Positions 1 to 8,313 of a DNA stretch of 31,953 bases are shown here, one piece after another. The position numbers were made by a program, and so were the translations under genes. This DNA comes from a virus: the IMG/VR virus record IMGVR_UViG_3300025128_000192, positions 1 through 31,953 of that record; one strand, 5' to 3'. Every line of letters begins with the position of its first letter. Positions within the stretch are counted from its first letter, which is position 1. The notes under the pieces were generated by a model that did not search any database, was not told where the DNA came from, and was given only the letters and a program-made list of their open reading frames with translations.

Positions 1-1
1 G

Positions 2-181
2 GCGCTTTTGTCAAACTTTATCTTAATCCCTATGACTAATTTTATATTAGTTTTAGCAGATTCAGATATTGCAATACCTTTAATTGATGTTTCTACTATG
101 ATGCCTGTTCTTATGGGTATGCTCGGTCTAGGTACAATGAGAACGGTAGAGAAAATAAATAAAGTTGAGAGAAATACATAG
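2..181 (+). CDS. Holin-like membrane protein, C-terminal part (3TM/GTA-type holin)
   Basis: An open frame enters from the left edge and stops with TAG at 179-181, leaving 59 residues. They show a hydrophobic segment (LIPMTNFILVLA), a short polar turn and a second hydrophobic segment (MMPVLMGMLGLG). A short charged tail with RTVEKINK follows. The second segment plus an 'LGLG..RTVEK' ending is what I know from the three-transmembrane holin family of gene transfer agents and podophages. Such proteins make the inner-membrane lesion that lets an endolysin reach peptidoglycan. The N-terminus and first membrane segment lie outside the window, so the family call rests on the tail only. It ends 8 bases before the next gene and is probably cotranscribed with it. 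Confidence 0.6.
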   Translation, partial: ALLSNFILIPMTNFILVLADSDIAIPLIDVSTMMPVLMGMLGLGTMRTVEKINKVERNT

Positions 182-189
182 GAATTATT

Positions 190-3100
190 ATGGCCGGAAA
201 AAGAGCAAGAGCGCAGAAGAAAAGAGCAGACTACCGTAAGGGCGGCAGGGTAAATTTAGAAATTGGTGGTGGAATACCATTTGATGATCCAGAATACGTT
301 CGTGGTGGTACTGCTACTACAGGTGGAGCAGGTTATGGGCAGGGGGCAAGTACTGGTTCTACCCAAAAAAGAGTTGTACCTACTTATACTGCCGAAGATG
401 TTAATCAAGCTTATGCCGATCTTAATGCGGGTAAAACAACAACTAGTCAACTAGCTTCTATGTATGGCGTTGATAAAAAATATGTTGAAAAAAACTTAGC
501 AGACTATAATGCTAAGATAGCTTCTGACAAGGCCGCTGCTGATAAAGCTGTTGCTGATAAAGCTGCTGCTGAAAAAGCCGCTGCTGATGCTGCTGCCGCT
601 GCTGCTAAAGCTCCAGTACTTGATATTCCTGCTGACGGTGATTATACAGAAGCCGAGACACAAGTAGTACAAGATGCTATTGCGTCAGGTGCAATATCGG
701 CTGCTGAAGTTGCAGCAAAGTTTGGGGTTACTGAAGACCAAGTAACAACTGAAATAAAAAGAAGGGAAGCAGTAGCGAAAGGAGAAACTCTTCCTGAAAA
801 TATGGTGTGGCTTCCTGAAACTCCTATTGAAGACCGCTTAACTGATGCACAAAAAGAACTTTTTGATCCTTATGCTAAGACTACAACAGTTGATCCTGAT
901 ACTGGAAAAGGTGTTAGAACTCCTTATGAGTTCCGTGACATGGACGCAGAAGCCGCTGCTCAAGCCGCTGCTGATGCTAAAGCTGCTGAAGAAGCTGCTG
1001 CCCAAGCTAAAACTACTGCTGCTGTAACTGATATTCCAGTTGATGCCGACTACACACAATTTGAAATTGATCAAGTCTATGATGCTTTACAAAGCGGTGC
1101 TATGACTGTAGAGCAAGTTGCTGAACAATTTGGTGCTACTGTCGCACAAGTACAAGCAGAGTTTAATCGTATGAAACAAGCCAAAGCAGGTGAGACTGTT
1201 ACAGGCGAAGACCCCTTTGAAGAAGGAGTTTATGAAGCTACTAAAAAGGCTTTAGCAGATAAAAAAGCTAAAGAAAAAAAGACGGCTCAAGAAGCAGCAA
1301 CCACAAAACGTAAAGAAGATTTAGATACAGATACCGCAAAGCAACTAGATAACATTGATGTAGAAACAAGAACATGGGTAGCTGATGATCCTACAACAGA
1401 CGTAGATGAATCACTAGCACCGGGAGCCTTTCTTAAAGATTATGAACGTGTTGATCCTGACTTATTGTTTGATAAAAGAGAAGCAGAAGGTTTAAGTGTT
1501 CAGGAAGGAATTACAAAAGATTCTCAAATAAAACAATTAGCTGCGTATGAAGACATAACTGCACCTACGGATGTAGATGAACAAGATTTTGATGTGGCTT
1601 TAGGCACTTTAAAAAAGGCAGCAGATGCAGGTGAAGTTGATCCGGGTGATTATGCTGCTTATTTAGTTAATGAATTAAACAATAATCCTCAGTGGGCTAC
1701 AAGTGGTAGAAGCAGAAAGGTTTCTGTAGATGAAATAAGGGCGCTTACTGAAAGAACAACGGCTGCTAAATTTGGTGATGTTAGCACACAATCAATGGCA
1801 AAAAGAATTACAGATGATTTCATATCTGATGCTTCTTCTGTAGATAAGGTAGATTTTAGAAAATCTATTAATGTTTCACCCACTAAAGAAGCCGAAGCAC
1901 AAACTAGAGAGGCTATTACAGGTACTAAAGCTACAGAAGATGCAGCACGTATTACAAAGGAAATAGGCTATGAAGCTTTCCAACGTAAAGAAGTTAGGGG
2001 TACGGCAGCTAAAGATGCAGCAATAACATTTACTGCTAAAACTGCTGAGATAGAACCTAACTTAGCTAGGACTCTTGTTGAAGACCCTGCTTCTGTTACA
2101 GCACAAATAGACTCACAAGAACCAGAAGTAAAAATTGCAATCGCAGCAGTACCACCAGAAGCTTTAGTATCTGCCCAAATGGAAACCTTAATGGCAGGTA
2201 TAGAGACAGGAGAGGTTCCAGTATGGGCTAGACCTGCTTTTGATCTTGTTAATCAAGCCATGACACAGAGAGGACTAGATGCTTCTACAGTAGGACGAGA
2301 TGCTTTATTTAATGCTATTATACAAAGTGCTCTGCCCATAGCTCAAAGTAATGCACAGGCTTTACAGGCTAATGCAGCCGCAAAATTAGATAGAGAGCAA
2401 CAGGCTTATTTACAAGAAGCACAAATAAACGCTAACAGAAGATTGAACAATTTAGCAAACGAACAAACGTCTGAGTCGCAAACTGCACAATTTTCTCAAA
2501 ACTTAAACGTACTTCAAAGTCAGTTTAACCAAGAAAGAGATACATTATCTTTTAACCAACAACAGCAATTTAAACTTACAAACTTACAAAATAAACAAAG
2601 AACTGTTGAATTAAATACTCAAGCTGAAAATGCTTTAAAAGCTCAAAGTCTAGGTAACGAGCAACAAATAGAACTAGCAGAGTTAGAGATAAAGAATCAA
2701 ACTGAACAGCAAAACATGACTGCTATAAATCAAGAGCGTCTTGCAGAAATGCAAGTAGCTGCTGATTTTGCATCTAAGAATGAAGGGTTTGTTCAGCAAA
2801 TGAATTTAGCTAATTTAAATGCTGATCAACAAATGCGCTTAGCTAATTTAAGCGCACGAAACCAAGCTGATGCAGAATCATTATCTAATGAGCAGCAAGT
2901 AGAGTTAGCAAATTTAAATGCTAGGATGCAAACAAATCTTGCACAAGGCAGGATAGCCGAGAACATGGGCGTAGCATTATTAAACGCAGATCAACAAAGA
3001 GCAGTTGAGAATGCTACGATGAATGCCCGTATGGATTTAACTAAGTTTAATGATGCTCAACAAGTAGAGTTAGCTAATAGTAAGTTTATGCAAACCGTAG

Positions 3101-3882
3101 ACTTAACAGATTTTAATGCAAGACAACAGGCTATTATGCAAGACGCTACAGCACTTGCTACTTTAGATGTAACCGCAGTAGATCAAAGAACTAAACTAGA
3201 AATTACACGCGCTCAAAACTTTTTATCAAGAGACATGGCTAATCTAAGCAATGAGCAACAGGCATTAATACTAGATACTCAGGTAGAACAACAGCGTTTG
3301 TTATCTAATCAAGCATCTCAAAATGCTTCAAGACAATTCAATGCTACTTCTGAAAATCAAATAAATCAATTTAATGAAAGTTTAGCTGCACAAATTGAAC
3401 AGTTTAATGCACAGCAAGGTAATGCAATGGAACAGTTTAACGCTGCTGAAGAAAATAGAGTAGAGGCTATAAATGCAGCTAACGCTATAGACGCAGCTAA
3501 ATTTAATAATCAAATAGATATGCAAGTTAAAACATTTAATGAGCAGATGGATTTACAACGCGAACAGTGGAACGCTGCTAACGCACAAGCCGTAGAACAA
3601 TCTAATATTGAATGGAGAAGAAAGGCTAATACTATTGATACCGCAGCAAAGAATGCTGTTAATCAAGAAAATGCAGCTAAGTCTTTTCAGATTTCTTCTG
3701 GGGATCAAAGTTTTATATGGAATGAATTAAGGGATGAAGCAGCTTATTTAAGACAGGCTTATGAAAGTGATCAACAACGTAAAACAACTCTGTATGCTAC
3801 AGCCATTTCTAATGATATAGAATCAGGCGCGTTAGGAATTCAACCTATTGTAGATATTGTAGATGGCGTGTTAGCAAAATAG
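190..3882 (+). CDS. Giant virion-type protein with HTH-like repeats and a 39-unit hendecad helix
   Basis: The 1230-residue protein has three zones. The N-terminus is basic and Gly-rich. Residues 65-103, 151-190 and 287-327 are three related units of about 40 residues, each with a helix-turn-helix-like core such as VEQVAEQFGATVAQVQAEF. Ala/Lys/Asp-rich linkers separate them, encoded by GCT/GCC-rich low-complexity DNA near 520-620 and 950-1025. The middle (about 340-730) is charged with no recognisable domain. Residues 734-1162 are 39 consecutive eleven-residue repeats without a phase break, Gln/Asn-rich, with late consensus (V/I/A)x(Q/T)FN(A/E). ATG 190 follows a GGAA-type ribosome site. Its size and position in the late operon suggest a structural, fibre-like or ejection protein. 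I do not recognise a named family. There is no signal peptide and no enzymatic motif. Confidence 0.85.
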   Translation: MAGKRARAQKKRADYRKGGRVNLEIGGGIPFDDPEYVRGGTATTGGAGYGQGASTGSTQKRVVPTYTAEDVNQAYADLNAGKTTTSQLASMYGVDKKYVEKNLADYNAKIASDKAAADKAVADKAAAEKAAADAAAAAAKAPVLDIPADGDYTEAETQVVQDAIASGAISAAEVAAKFGVTEDQVTTEIKRREAVAKGETLPENMVWLPETPIEDRLTDAQKELFDPYAKTTTVDPDTGKGVRTPYEFRDMDAEAAAQAAADAKAAEEAAAQAKTTAAVTDIPVDADYTQFEIDQVYDALQSGAMTVEQVAEQFGATVAQVQAEFNRMKQAKAGETVTGEDPFEEGVYEATKKALADKKAKEKKTAQEAATTKRKEDLDTDTAKQLDNIDVETRTWVADDPTTDVDESLAPGAFLKDYERVDPDLLFDKREAEGLSVQEGITKDSQIKQLAAYEDITAPTDVDEQDFDVALGTLKKAADAGEVDPGDYAAYLVNELNNNPQWATSGRSRKVSVDEIRALTERTTAAKFGDVSTQSMAKRITDDFISDASSVDKVDFRKSINVSPTKEAEAQTREAITGTKATEDAARITKEIGYEAFQRKEVRGTAAKDAAITFTAKTAEIEPNLARTLVEDPASVTAQIDSQEPEVKIAIAAVPPEALVSAQMETLMAGIETGEVPVWARPAFDLVNQAMTQRGLDASTVGRDALFNAIIQSALPIAQSNAQALQANAAAKLDREQQAYLQEAQINANRRLNNLANEQTSESQTAQFSQNLNVLQSQFNQERDTLSFNQQQQFKLTNLQNKQRTVELNTQAENALKAQSLGNEQQIELAELEIKNQTEQQNMTAINQERLAEMQVAADFASKNEGFVQQMNLANLNADQQMRLANLSARNQADAESLSNEQQVELANLNARMQTNLAQGRIAENMGVALLNADQQRAVENATMNARMDLTKFNDAQQVELANSKFMQTVDLTDFNARQQAIMQDATALATLDVTAVDQRTKLEITRAQNFLSRDMANLSNEQQALILDTQVEQQRLLSNQASQNASRQFNATSENQINQFNESLAAQIEQFNAQQGNAMEQFNAAEENRVEAINAANAIDAAKFNNQIDMQVKTFNEQMDLQREQWNAANAQAVEQSNIEWRRKANTIDTAAKNAVNQENAAKSFQISSGDQSFIWNELRDEAAYLRQAYESDQQRKTTLYATAISNDIESGALGIQPIVDIVDGVLAK

Positions 3883-3891
3883 GAGAGAGCT

Positions 3892-5103
3892 ATGGGATTT
3901 TTTAGTAAGATATTTAAAGGCGTTAAGAAAGTCTTTAAAAAAATTGGCAAGGGTATTAAAAGTGCTTTTAAAGGCATTGGAAAATTCATGAATAAAATTG
4001 GTGTTGTAGGCCAAATAGCTATGATGTTTTTAATGCCTTACTTAGGCCCGATGGTTGGTGGATTTTTAAAAGGCGTAGGAGGAATGGCTGCAAATGCGCT
4101 TACAACTTATGGGGGAGCAGTAGGACAATCCATAGTAAATGGAGCAAAGTTTGTAATAACTAAAGGGGCTGAATTTGCCGGAGCAGTAAAGAATACATTT
4201 AGAACTGTAACTGATGGAGTTACAAGTTTTGCTAGTGAGTTTACTAAAACTGGTTTAAATAAGATGGGTTTTGATCCTGTTAAGTTTGGTTTTAAAGAAG
4301 GAGGAAGTTTTAATCAGTGGGTTCAGTCTGGTGCTGATCAAAGTTTTGGAGATGCTTGGAATAAAGTTTCTGCTAATGTTTCTGAAAACTATGGAAAGAT
4401 TCTTGATCCATTTAAGAAAAGTGTTGAGGCAGGTTCTACTACTACTTTAGAAAGTTTGTCTGATAGTACATATAAACCAATGTCAGAAATACAAGAAATG
4501 AATCCTAATATTAGAGATTGGGATAATATTAGTGGACAAACAATAAATTTAGACCCTAATAATATTGCCCCTGTTAAAGGATTTACTCCTATAAGTGAAA
4601 TATCTCCTAACGTAACTCCTTCCAGTTTATTAGAATCAGTACCGGGAGGTGAAGAAATATGGCAGCAAGGAAGCGCAACTCCGGGTATGGATTTATATGA
4701 CCCTAGACTTACCGATCCTACACATCCTGAGTTTATTGAAGGAGGCTCTTACGGAGTTCACTCTGATAGGACAACTAGTGCTCTTACTGATGCAACAGGG
4801 AATGCACTTGCAGACACAGGTGGAAAAAGTTTATTAAGTATGCCAAGTTTGGGTGATGCGACTACGCAAGTAGGTGTTAATGTAGCATCACAAATGGCTA
4901 TGGATGCTATAGCAGGGCCACCTCCTGTATATTCTCAAGGGTATGTAGTAGATGCAGGGCCAACTCAAGTATATGGAGCAAGCCAACCATACAACTATAT
5001 GCAATCAGTAGCAAGTCAATATATGGGTTACCGTGATCCAGAAGGTTCTTATGGATACAACCCTGCCTACGCAAATCATATGCGACTGTTAGGAATGGCA
5101 TAA
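3892..5103 (+). CDS. Virion-associated protein with cationic amphipathic N-terminus
   Basis: This 403-residue protein starts at ATG 3892 behind a good AGGAGAG ribosome site. Residues 1-37 alternate Lys-Gly-Ile/Val/Phe (for example FKGVKKVFKKIGKGIKSAFK) and would form a strongly basic amphipathic helix like a membrane-lytic peptide. A hydrophobic Gly/Ala-rich stretch follows at about 38-75 (VVGQIAMMFLMPYLGPMVGG and after). A short segment near 200-220 (MSEIQEMNPNI..., ISGQTINLDP) resembles the second half of a LysM fold, but only loosely. The C-terminus is Tyr/Gly/Gln-rich (YSQGYVVDAG, YMGYRDPEGS), as in many podophage internal proteins. Position between two virion-type genes suggests a particle component that inserts into or crosses the host envelope during DNA entry. 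That role is inferred; no family is recognised. Confidence 0.8.
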   Translation: MGFFSKIFKGVKKVFKKIGKGIKSAFKGIGKFMNKIGVVGQIAMMFLMPYLGPMVGGFLKGVGGMAANALTTYGGAVGQSIVNGAKFVITKGAEFAGAVKNTFRTVTDGVTSFASEFTKTGLNKMGFDPVKFGFKEGGSFNQWVQSGADQSFGDAWNKVSANVSENYGKILDPFKKSVEAGSTTTLESLSDSTYKPMSEIQEMNPNIRDWDNISGQTINLDPNNIAPVKGFTPISEISPNVTPSSLLESVPGGEEIWQQGSATPGMDLYDPRLTDPTHPEFIEGGSYGVHSDRTTSALTDATGNALADTGGKSLLSMPSLGDATTQVGVNVASQMAMDAIAGPPPVYSQGYVVDAGPTQVYGASQPYNYMQSVASQYMGYRDPEGSYGYNPAYANHMRLLGMA

Positions 5104-5114
5104 GGAGTTTATAA

Positions 5115-5705
5115 ATGGCAATAGATATGACAGATACTCCTGTATCTTCTACAATAAGACTCAACAGACCAATACCCGGACAGGGGCTTACAAGCGATCC
5201 TGATAATCCTTATCCGTGGGAAAAGCCTCCTGAGTTTACAGACCTAGAACAAGGGATACAATTTATATTCGGACGTTTAATTGATCCTGAGTCTTACATT
5301 TCTATTATGGATGTAATAGATAGTGGCACTCCTTTAATGGATGTTACTCAAGGAATATTATTTAAAGGTTTTACAGAGGGTAAGTGGAATCCAGATTTAA
5401 TGATGCTTCTTGCAGAACCTACTGCTTATATGTTGATGGCTTTAGCTGAAAGAGCCGATATAGATTTTAAAGTTTATAGAGGTGAAGATGAAGATGAAGA
5501 TTCTGAAACTACTCTTTTTAATATAAATTATAGTCAAGAAAAATTAAAAAAATTAAAAGAGTTTGATACTTCTAAAAAACTTCCAAAGGGAATGATACCT
5601 AAAGAGATAGAAGAACAGATTAAAGAACTTCCTGCTTCTAGTTTATTATCTAAACCAGAAGAAGAAGAACCCGCAGACAGCTTACTAGGAAGGACAGGCA
5701 TATGA
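5115..5705 (+). CDS. Conserved-looking phage protein of unknown function, acidic C-terminus
   Basis: The 196-residue soluble protein starts at ATG 5115 after TAAGGAG. The N-terminus is Pro-rich (LNRPIPGQGL, PYPWEKPPEF). The middle looks like a compact helical domain (FIFGRLIDPESYISIMDVID, LLAEPTAYMLMALAERADID). The end is an acidic, disordered tail with two SLL motifs (SSLLSKPEEEE, DSLLGRTGI). I do not recognise a family; the place among virion genes suggests a minor particle or assembly protein. It overlaps the next gene by four bases (ATGA), so the two are probably translationally coupled. Confidence 0.75.
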   Translation: MAIDMTDTPVSSTIRLNRPIPGQGLTSDPDNPYPWEKPPEFTDLEQGIQFIFGRLIDPESYISIMDVIDSGTPLMDVTQGILFKGFTEGKWNPDLMMLLAEPTAYMLMALAERADIDFKVYRGEDEDEDSETTLFNINYSQEKLKKLKEFDTSKKLPKGMIPKEIEEQIKELPASSLLSKPEEEEPADSLLGRTGI

Positions 5706-7741
5706 GCATTGAAGAGTTAGGCAAAGGTCTAGTTAAAGAAGGAAGAGCAAGACGCGATAAAATGCGTAGAAGGCAGGAACGCTATGATCGAAAAGTAGCA
5801 ATGGCTTCAATCGCAGTTCCAATAGCGGGTGGAATTATTAAAGATAATTTACAACAAAAGGCCCAAGACTTTTTTAATTCAGAAGAAGTAATGAATTTAA
5901 AACGTCAACACGATAAAGCTATTCGTGGAACTTCTACTGTTTTTGCTCAACGAGATGCTATAAGTGCATCCCCTTTAAATGATTATGATTATTTTTATGC
6001 TCAATATAAACCTATTGTTGAAGCAGGTATAGATGATGAAACAAACGAACAACAAGAAGGGCTTCATAGTCAAACAGGGGAGAAAATAAATCCTGTATGG
6101 CGAGACCTTGTAGCAACCGAAACAAAAAAACTAGCAGAGGCAAGAACACAAGAGTATAGAACAGCGTTGTCTGCTGCTGAAAAAGTTGTTAGCTCTGAAC
6201 AGTTTGATAGTATGCTTGTTAATAAGATTAAAGATACTACCCCACAAAACATAGTAGATGCTGTGGGTAGAAGAGTAAGCACATTATTTGGAGGTTCTTC
6301 TACTGAAGAAAGACAACGCATGGCCCTCAATAGTGTTCGCAATCATTATTTTTCTACAGACGCAGCATCATTTACCACATTCAATGATAAATACGAACAA
6401 ACTGGAAATATAAGAGAGGCTATTAATTTTGCAGAGCTTACAAAAGACATGGCAGACTATGAACCAGAACTAGTCTTTGAAGACATAAAGTCTACTCATA
6501 TAAAAGATCGAGATGGTAATCTAGTACGGGTTGAGGAAACACGTAATTTCGATAGTCTAGGGAGACAACGTGAATCTACTTATGTTTATGACACAGAAAT
6601 ACCCGGATTAGATCAAGGAGGGTTATCTGATGCACAAGAAGAATCACTTCTCCGTAGTCTTACTCAAAGGTTTAGTATAACAAAAAATCCTCAAGATGTT
6701 TTATCTGATAGGGGAATGAGAGCGTGGATTGAATCTATAGATATTAAAAAAGGTGACACCGACAATACACTACTTCCTAATACAGTAGAAAAAGTAGATG
6801 AGTATTGGGCGCTAGTAAATCATTTTAATAATTTTCGAGAAGAACATAAAGATAACAGTAGTTATATGAAGCCTACGCGAGAAGCTCAACTGCATATTCA
6901 ACACGCTATTGAAGCTTATCAAAGCTCTGATGTTTTTGCACAATCACTAATGAATTTAGATAAAAGCAATTACTATGTATTTCAAGCAGAAAGACCGGAA
7001 GAATATAGAATAGCTAAAAATTATTTTATAGAAGAGAAGCTTGCTTCACTAATGCCCGGAGAAAGAAGAACGCAAGTACCTAAACCTGAATACTTTGATG
7101 AAATGTTACCTGCTTTAGACGCTGAAGCACATCATTTTGGTACTTTGGAAATGATTCAAAGTTATGAGAGTGTGGGCCTTGAGATAATAAGAGAACAACC
7201 AACAGTTAGTCCTGACGCATCTGTTGATTCTAGTGAAGTCCAAGAGACAACTTTTATTCCCGGTAGCCCTAACGATCCTGCTGTGCTTGCTACCTCCCGT
7301 GGTGAAATTTCTGATGAGGCAGGAGAACCTGCTAGTTTGATAGCCCTAAGAGAAGAACTTGAAGCTTTGCCCGAACCTTTTAACAGAGAACTAAGTGTTC
7401 TGTCGCCTCCAGTTAGACAAAAAGAAGAAAACCTCAGAGAAAAGAAATCAGAATTAGAAGATAAAATTAATAATTGGGAAGAATACCAAGTGGACTTAAT
7501 AGAAAAGCTAGAGGAAAAAGTTAGAGTATCAGAAGAAGACGGGCGTGTATTTGGTTGGGGCAGTGGAGTTTATTTTGGAATGGACGTACCGGGGCCAAAC
7601 ACAGTACCAAATTACAAAAAATATATTCAAAGTTTAAAAGACGAACTAGAGCAGTTTAGAAAATTTAATCAGTCTGAAACAGATACTAACAATCTTGTTG
7701 AACCCACACCTTCTTTGTTGGCATCTACTGACCCAAAGTAA
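5702..7741 (+). CDS. Internal/tail virion protein, zero-frame product upstream of frameshift to lysozyme
   Basis: The zero-frame product is 679 residues. The N-terminus is very basic (GRARRDKMRRRQERYDRK), followed by a hydrophobic patch (AMASIAVPIAGGII) and long mixed helices. The C-terminal 200 residues include a Pro/Ser/Glu-rich linker (about 500-540), a coiled-coil-like stretch (about 575-610) and an acidic Ser/Thr/Pro tail ending PTPSLLASTDPK. The stop TAA at 7739-7741 lies directly after the heptamer C CCA AAG. A -1 slip there would read on for 24 linker residues and then through the whole 166-residue lysozyme, giving an 869-residue protein. The linker continues the Pro/Glu/Ser composition of the tail. 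I infer a particle protein of which some copies carry a peptidoglycan-cutting C-terminus. No named family is recognised for the first 679 residues. Confidence 0.8.
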   Translation: MSIEELGKGLVKEGRARRDKMRRRQERYDRKVAMASIAVPIAGGIIKDNLQQKAQDFFNSEEVMNLKRQHDKAIRGTSTVFAQRDAISASPLNDYDYFYAQYKPIVEAGIDDETNEQQEGLHSQTGEKINPVWRDLVATETKKLAEARTQEYRTALSAAEKVVSSEQFDSMLVNKIKDTTPQNIVDAVGRRVSTLFGGSSTEERQRMALNSVRNHYFSTDAASFTTFNDKYEQTGNIREAINFAELTKDMADYEPELVFEDIKSTHIKDRDGNLVRVEETRNFDSLGRQRESTYVYDTEIPGLDQGGLSDAQEESLLRSLTQRFSITKNPQDVLSDRGMRAWIESIDIKKGDTDNTLLPNTVEKVDEYWALVNHFNNFREEHKDNSSYMKPTREAQLHIQHAIEAYQSSDVFAQSLMNLDKSNYYVFQAERPEEYRIAKNYFIEEKLASLMPGERRTQVPKPEYFDEMLPALDAEAHHFGTLEMIQSYESVGLEIIREQPTVSPDASVDSSEVQETTFIPGSPNDPAVLATSRGEISDEAGEPASLIALREELEALPEPFNRELSVLSPPVRQKEENLREKKSELEDKINNWEEYQVDLIEKLEEKVRVSEEDGRVFGWGSGVYFGMDVPGPNTVPNYKKYIQSLKDELEQFRKFNQSETDTNNLVEPTPSLLASTDPK

Positions 7742-7780
7742 CAACGGAAATCTCTGAGCCTCCAGTTGCAGAGGTTTCCG
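7732..7780 (+). promoter_or_regulatory. Candidate programmed -1 ribosomal frameshift signal
   Basis: Bases 7732-7738 read C CCA AAG in the zero frame, which fits X XXY YYZ. It has the same form as the lambda G/GT slip site G GGA AAG. The zero-frame stop TAA is the next codon (7739-7741). After a 6-base spacer a hairpin begins: arm 7745-7756 (CGGAAATCTCTG), 12-base loop, arm 7769-7780 (CAGAGGTTTCCG), all 12 positions paired with one G-U. The -1 frame is open from 7732 through the lysozyme to 8310. No U-run follows the hairpin, so a terminator is unlikely. Confidence 0.65.
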
Positions 7781-7809
7781 AACAACCATATGTACAACAG
7801 GAAGAAGAT

Positions 7810-8310
7810 ATGACCCCCAGTGGATTGGACATTACTCTAGCAGATGAAGATATATTTCCTAATGATACTCTAGCTAGTACTTTTATAAAAAGTAAAGAGG
7901 GCTTTAGAGAGACTCCTTATTGGGATAATAATCATTGGACATGGGGTTACGGAACAACAGCACCTCATAGCGGAGGACCAGACGAACCTCCTCCATCAGA
8001 TTTAACAATAACTAGAACAGAGGCTCAAGGAGAACTTCTTGCTTATATGCAGAAAGAAGTATTTGATAGACTAAAACCTTTTGATGAGGAACACGGCTAC
8101 AATTTTACAGACTCCGAAATAGCGGCCTTAACTTCTTTTATGTTTAATCTAGGTCCGGGTTCTTTAAATCAAGTCACTGCTAATGGTACACGCTCTAAAG
8201 AAGAAATAGCTAATAAAATGTTAGAGTATATTAATTCAGCAGGTCAGCCATCACAAGGGCTAATAAAACGTAGACAAGAAGAACACAACATATTTGTAGG
8301 AGGGGGATAG
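7810..8310 (+). CDS. GH24 lysozyme (T4-type muramidase), virion domain and/or endolysin
   Basis: The 166-residue form shows the T4-lysozyme active-site pattern: Glu30 (KSKEGFR), Asp39 (YWDNN) and Thr44 (HWTWGYGTT). Spacing is E-x8-D-x4-T; T4 has x5 in the second gap. Downstream, AALTSFMFNLGPGSL matches the conserved second lobe of GH24 enzymes. These hydrolyse the MurNAc-GlcNAc bond of peptidoglycan. ATG 7810 has AGGAAG about seven bases upstream, so free lysozyme can be made. The same frame is also open upstream to 7732 and is reached by a -1 slip from the preceding gene. There is no signal peptide or SAR segment, so a free form would need a holin, such as the one cut by the left edge. The stop lies 3 bases before the next start. 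Confidence 0.9.
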   Translation: MTPSGLDITLADEDIFPNDTLASTFIKSKEGFRETPYWDNNHWTWGYGTTAPHSGGPDEPPPSDLTITRTEAQGELLAYMQKEVFDRLKPFDEEHGYNFTDSEIAALTSFMFNLGPGSLNQVTANGTRSKEEIANKMLEYINSAGQPSQGLIKRRQEEHNIFVGGG

Positions 8311-8313
8311 TAA

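Noticed and set aside
520-1025. Ala-codon-rich DNA as a slippage-prone tandem repeat
   Set aside because: Codons are mixed GCT/GCC/GCA with Lys/Asp breaks, so it is a low-complexity linker rather than a clean tandem repeat.
838-1074. Minus-strand Ser/Phe-rich frame opposite the 1230-aa gene
   Set aside because: Mirror of GCT-rich Ala codons on the coding strand.
7757-7798. Pseudoknot between the loop GTTG and downstream CAAC
   Set aside because: Only four pairs. The nearest CAAC leaves too short a connector to cross a 12-bp stem, and the farther copy is weak.
7742-7809. Hairpin between the 679-aa gene and lysozyme as a transcription terminator
   Set aside because: No U-run follows in either direction. 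It lies at frameshift-stimulator distance from a slippery heptamer and the -1 frame is open across it.
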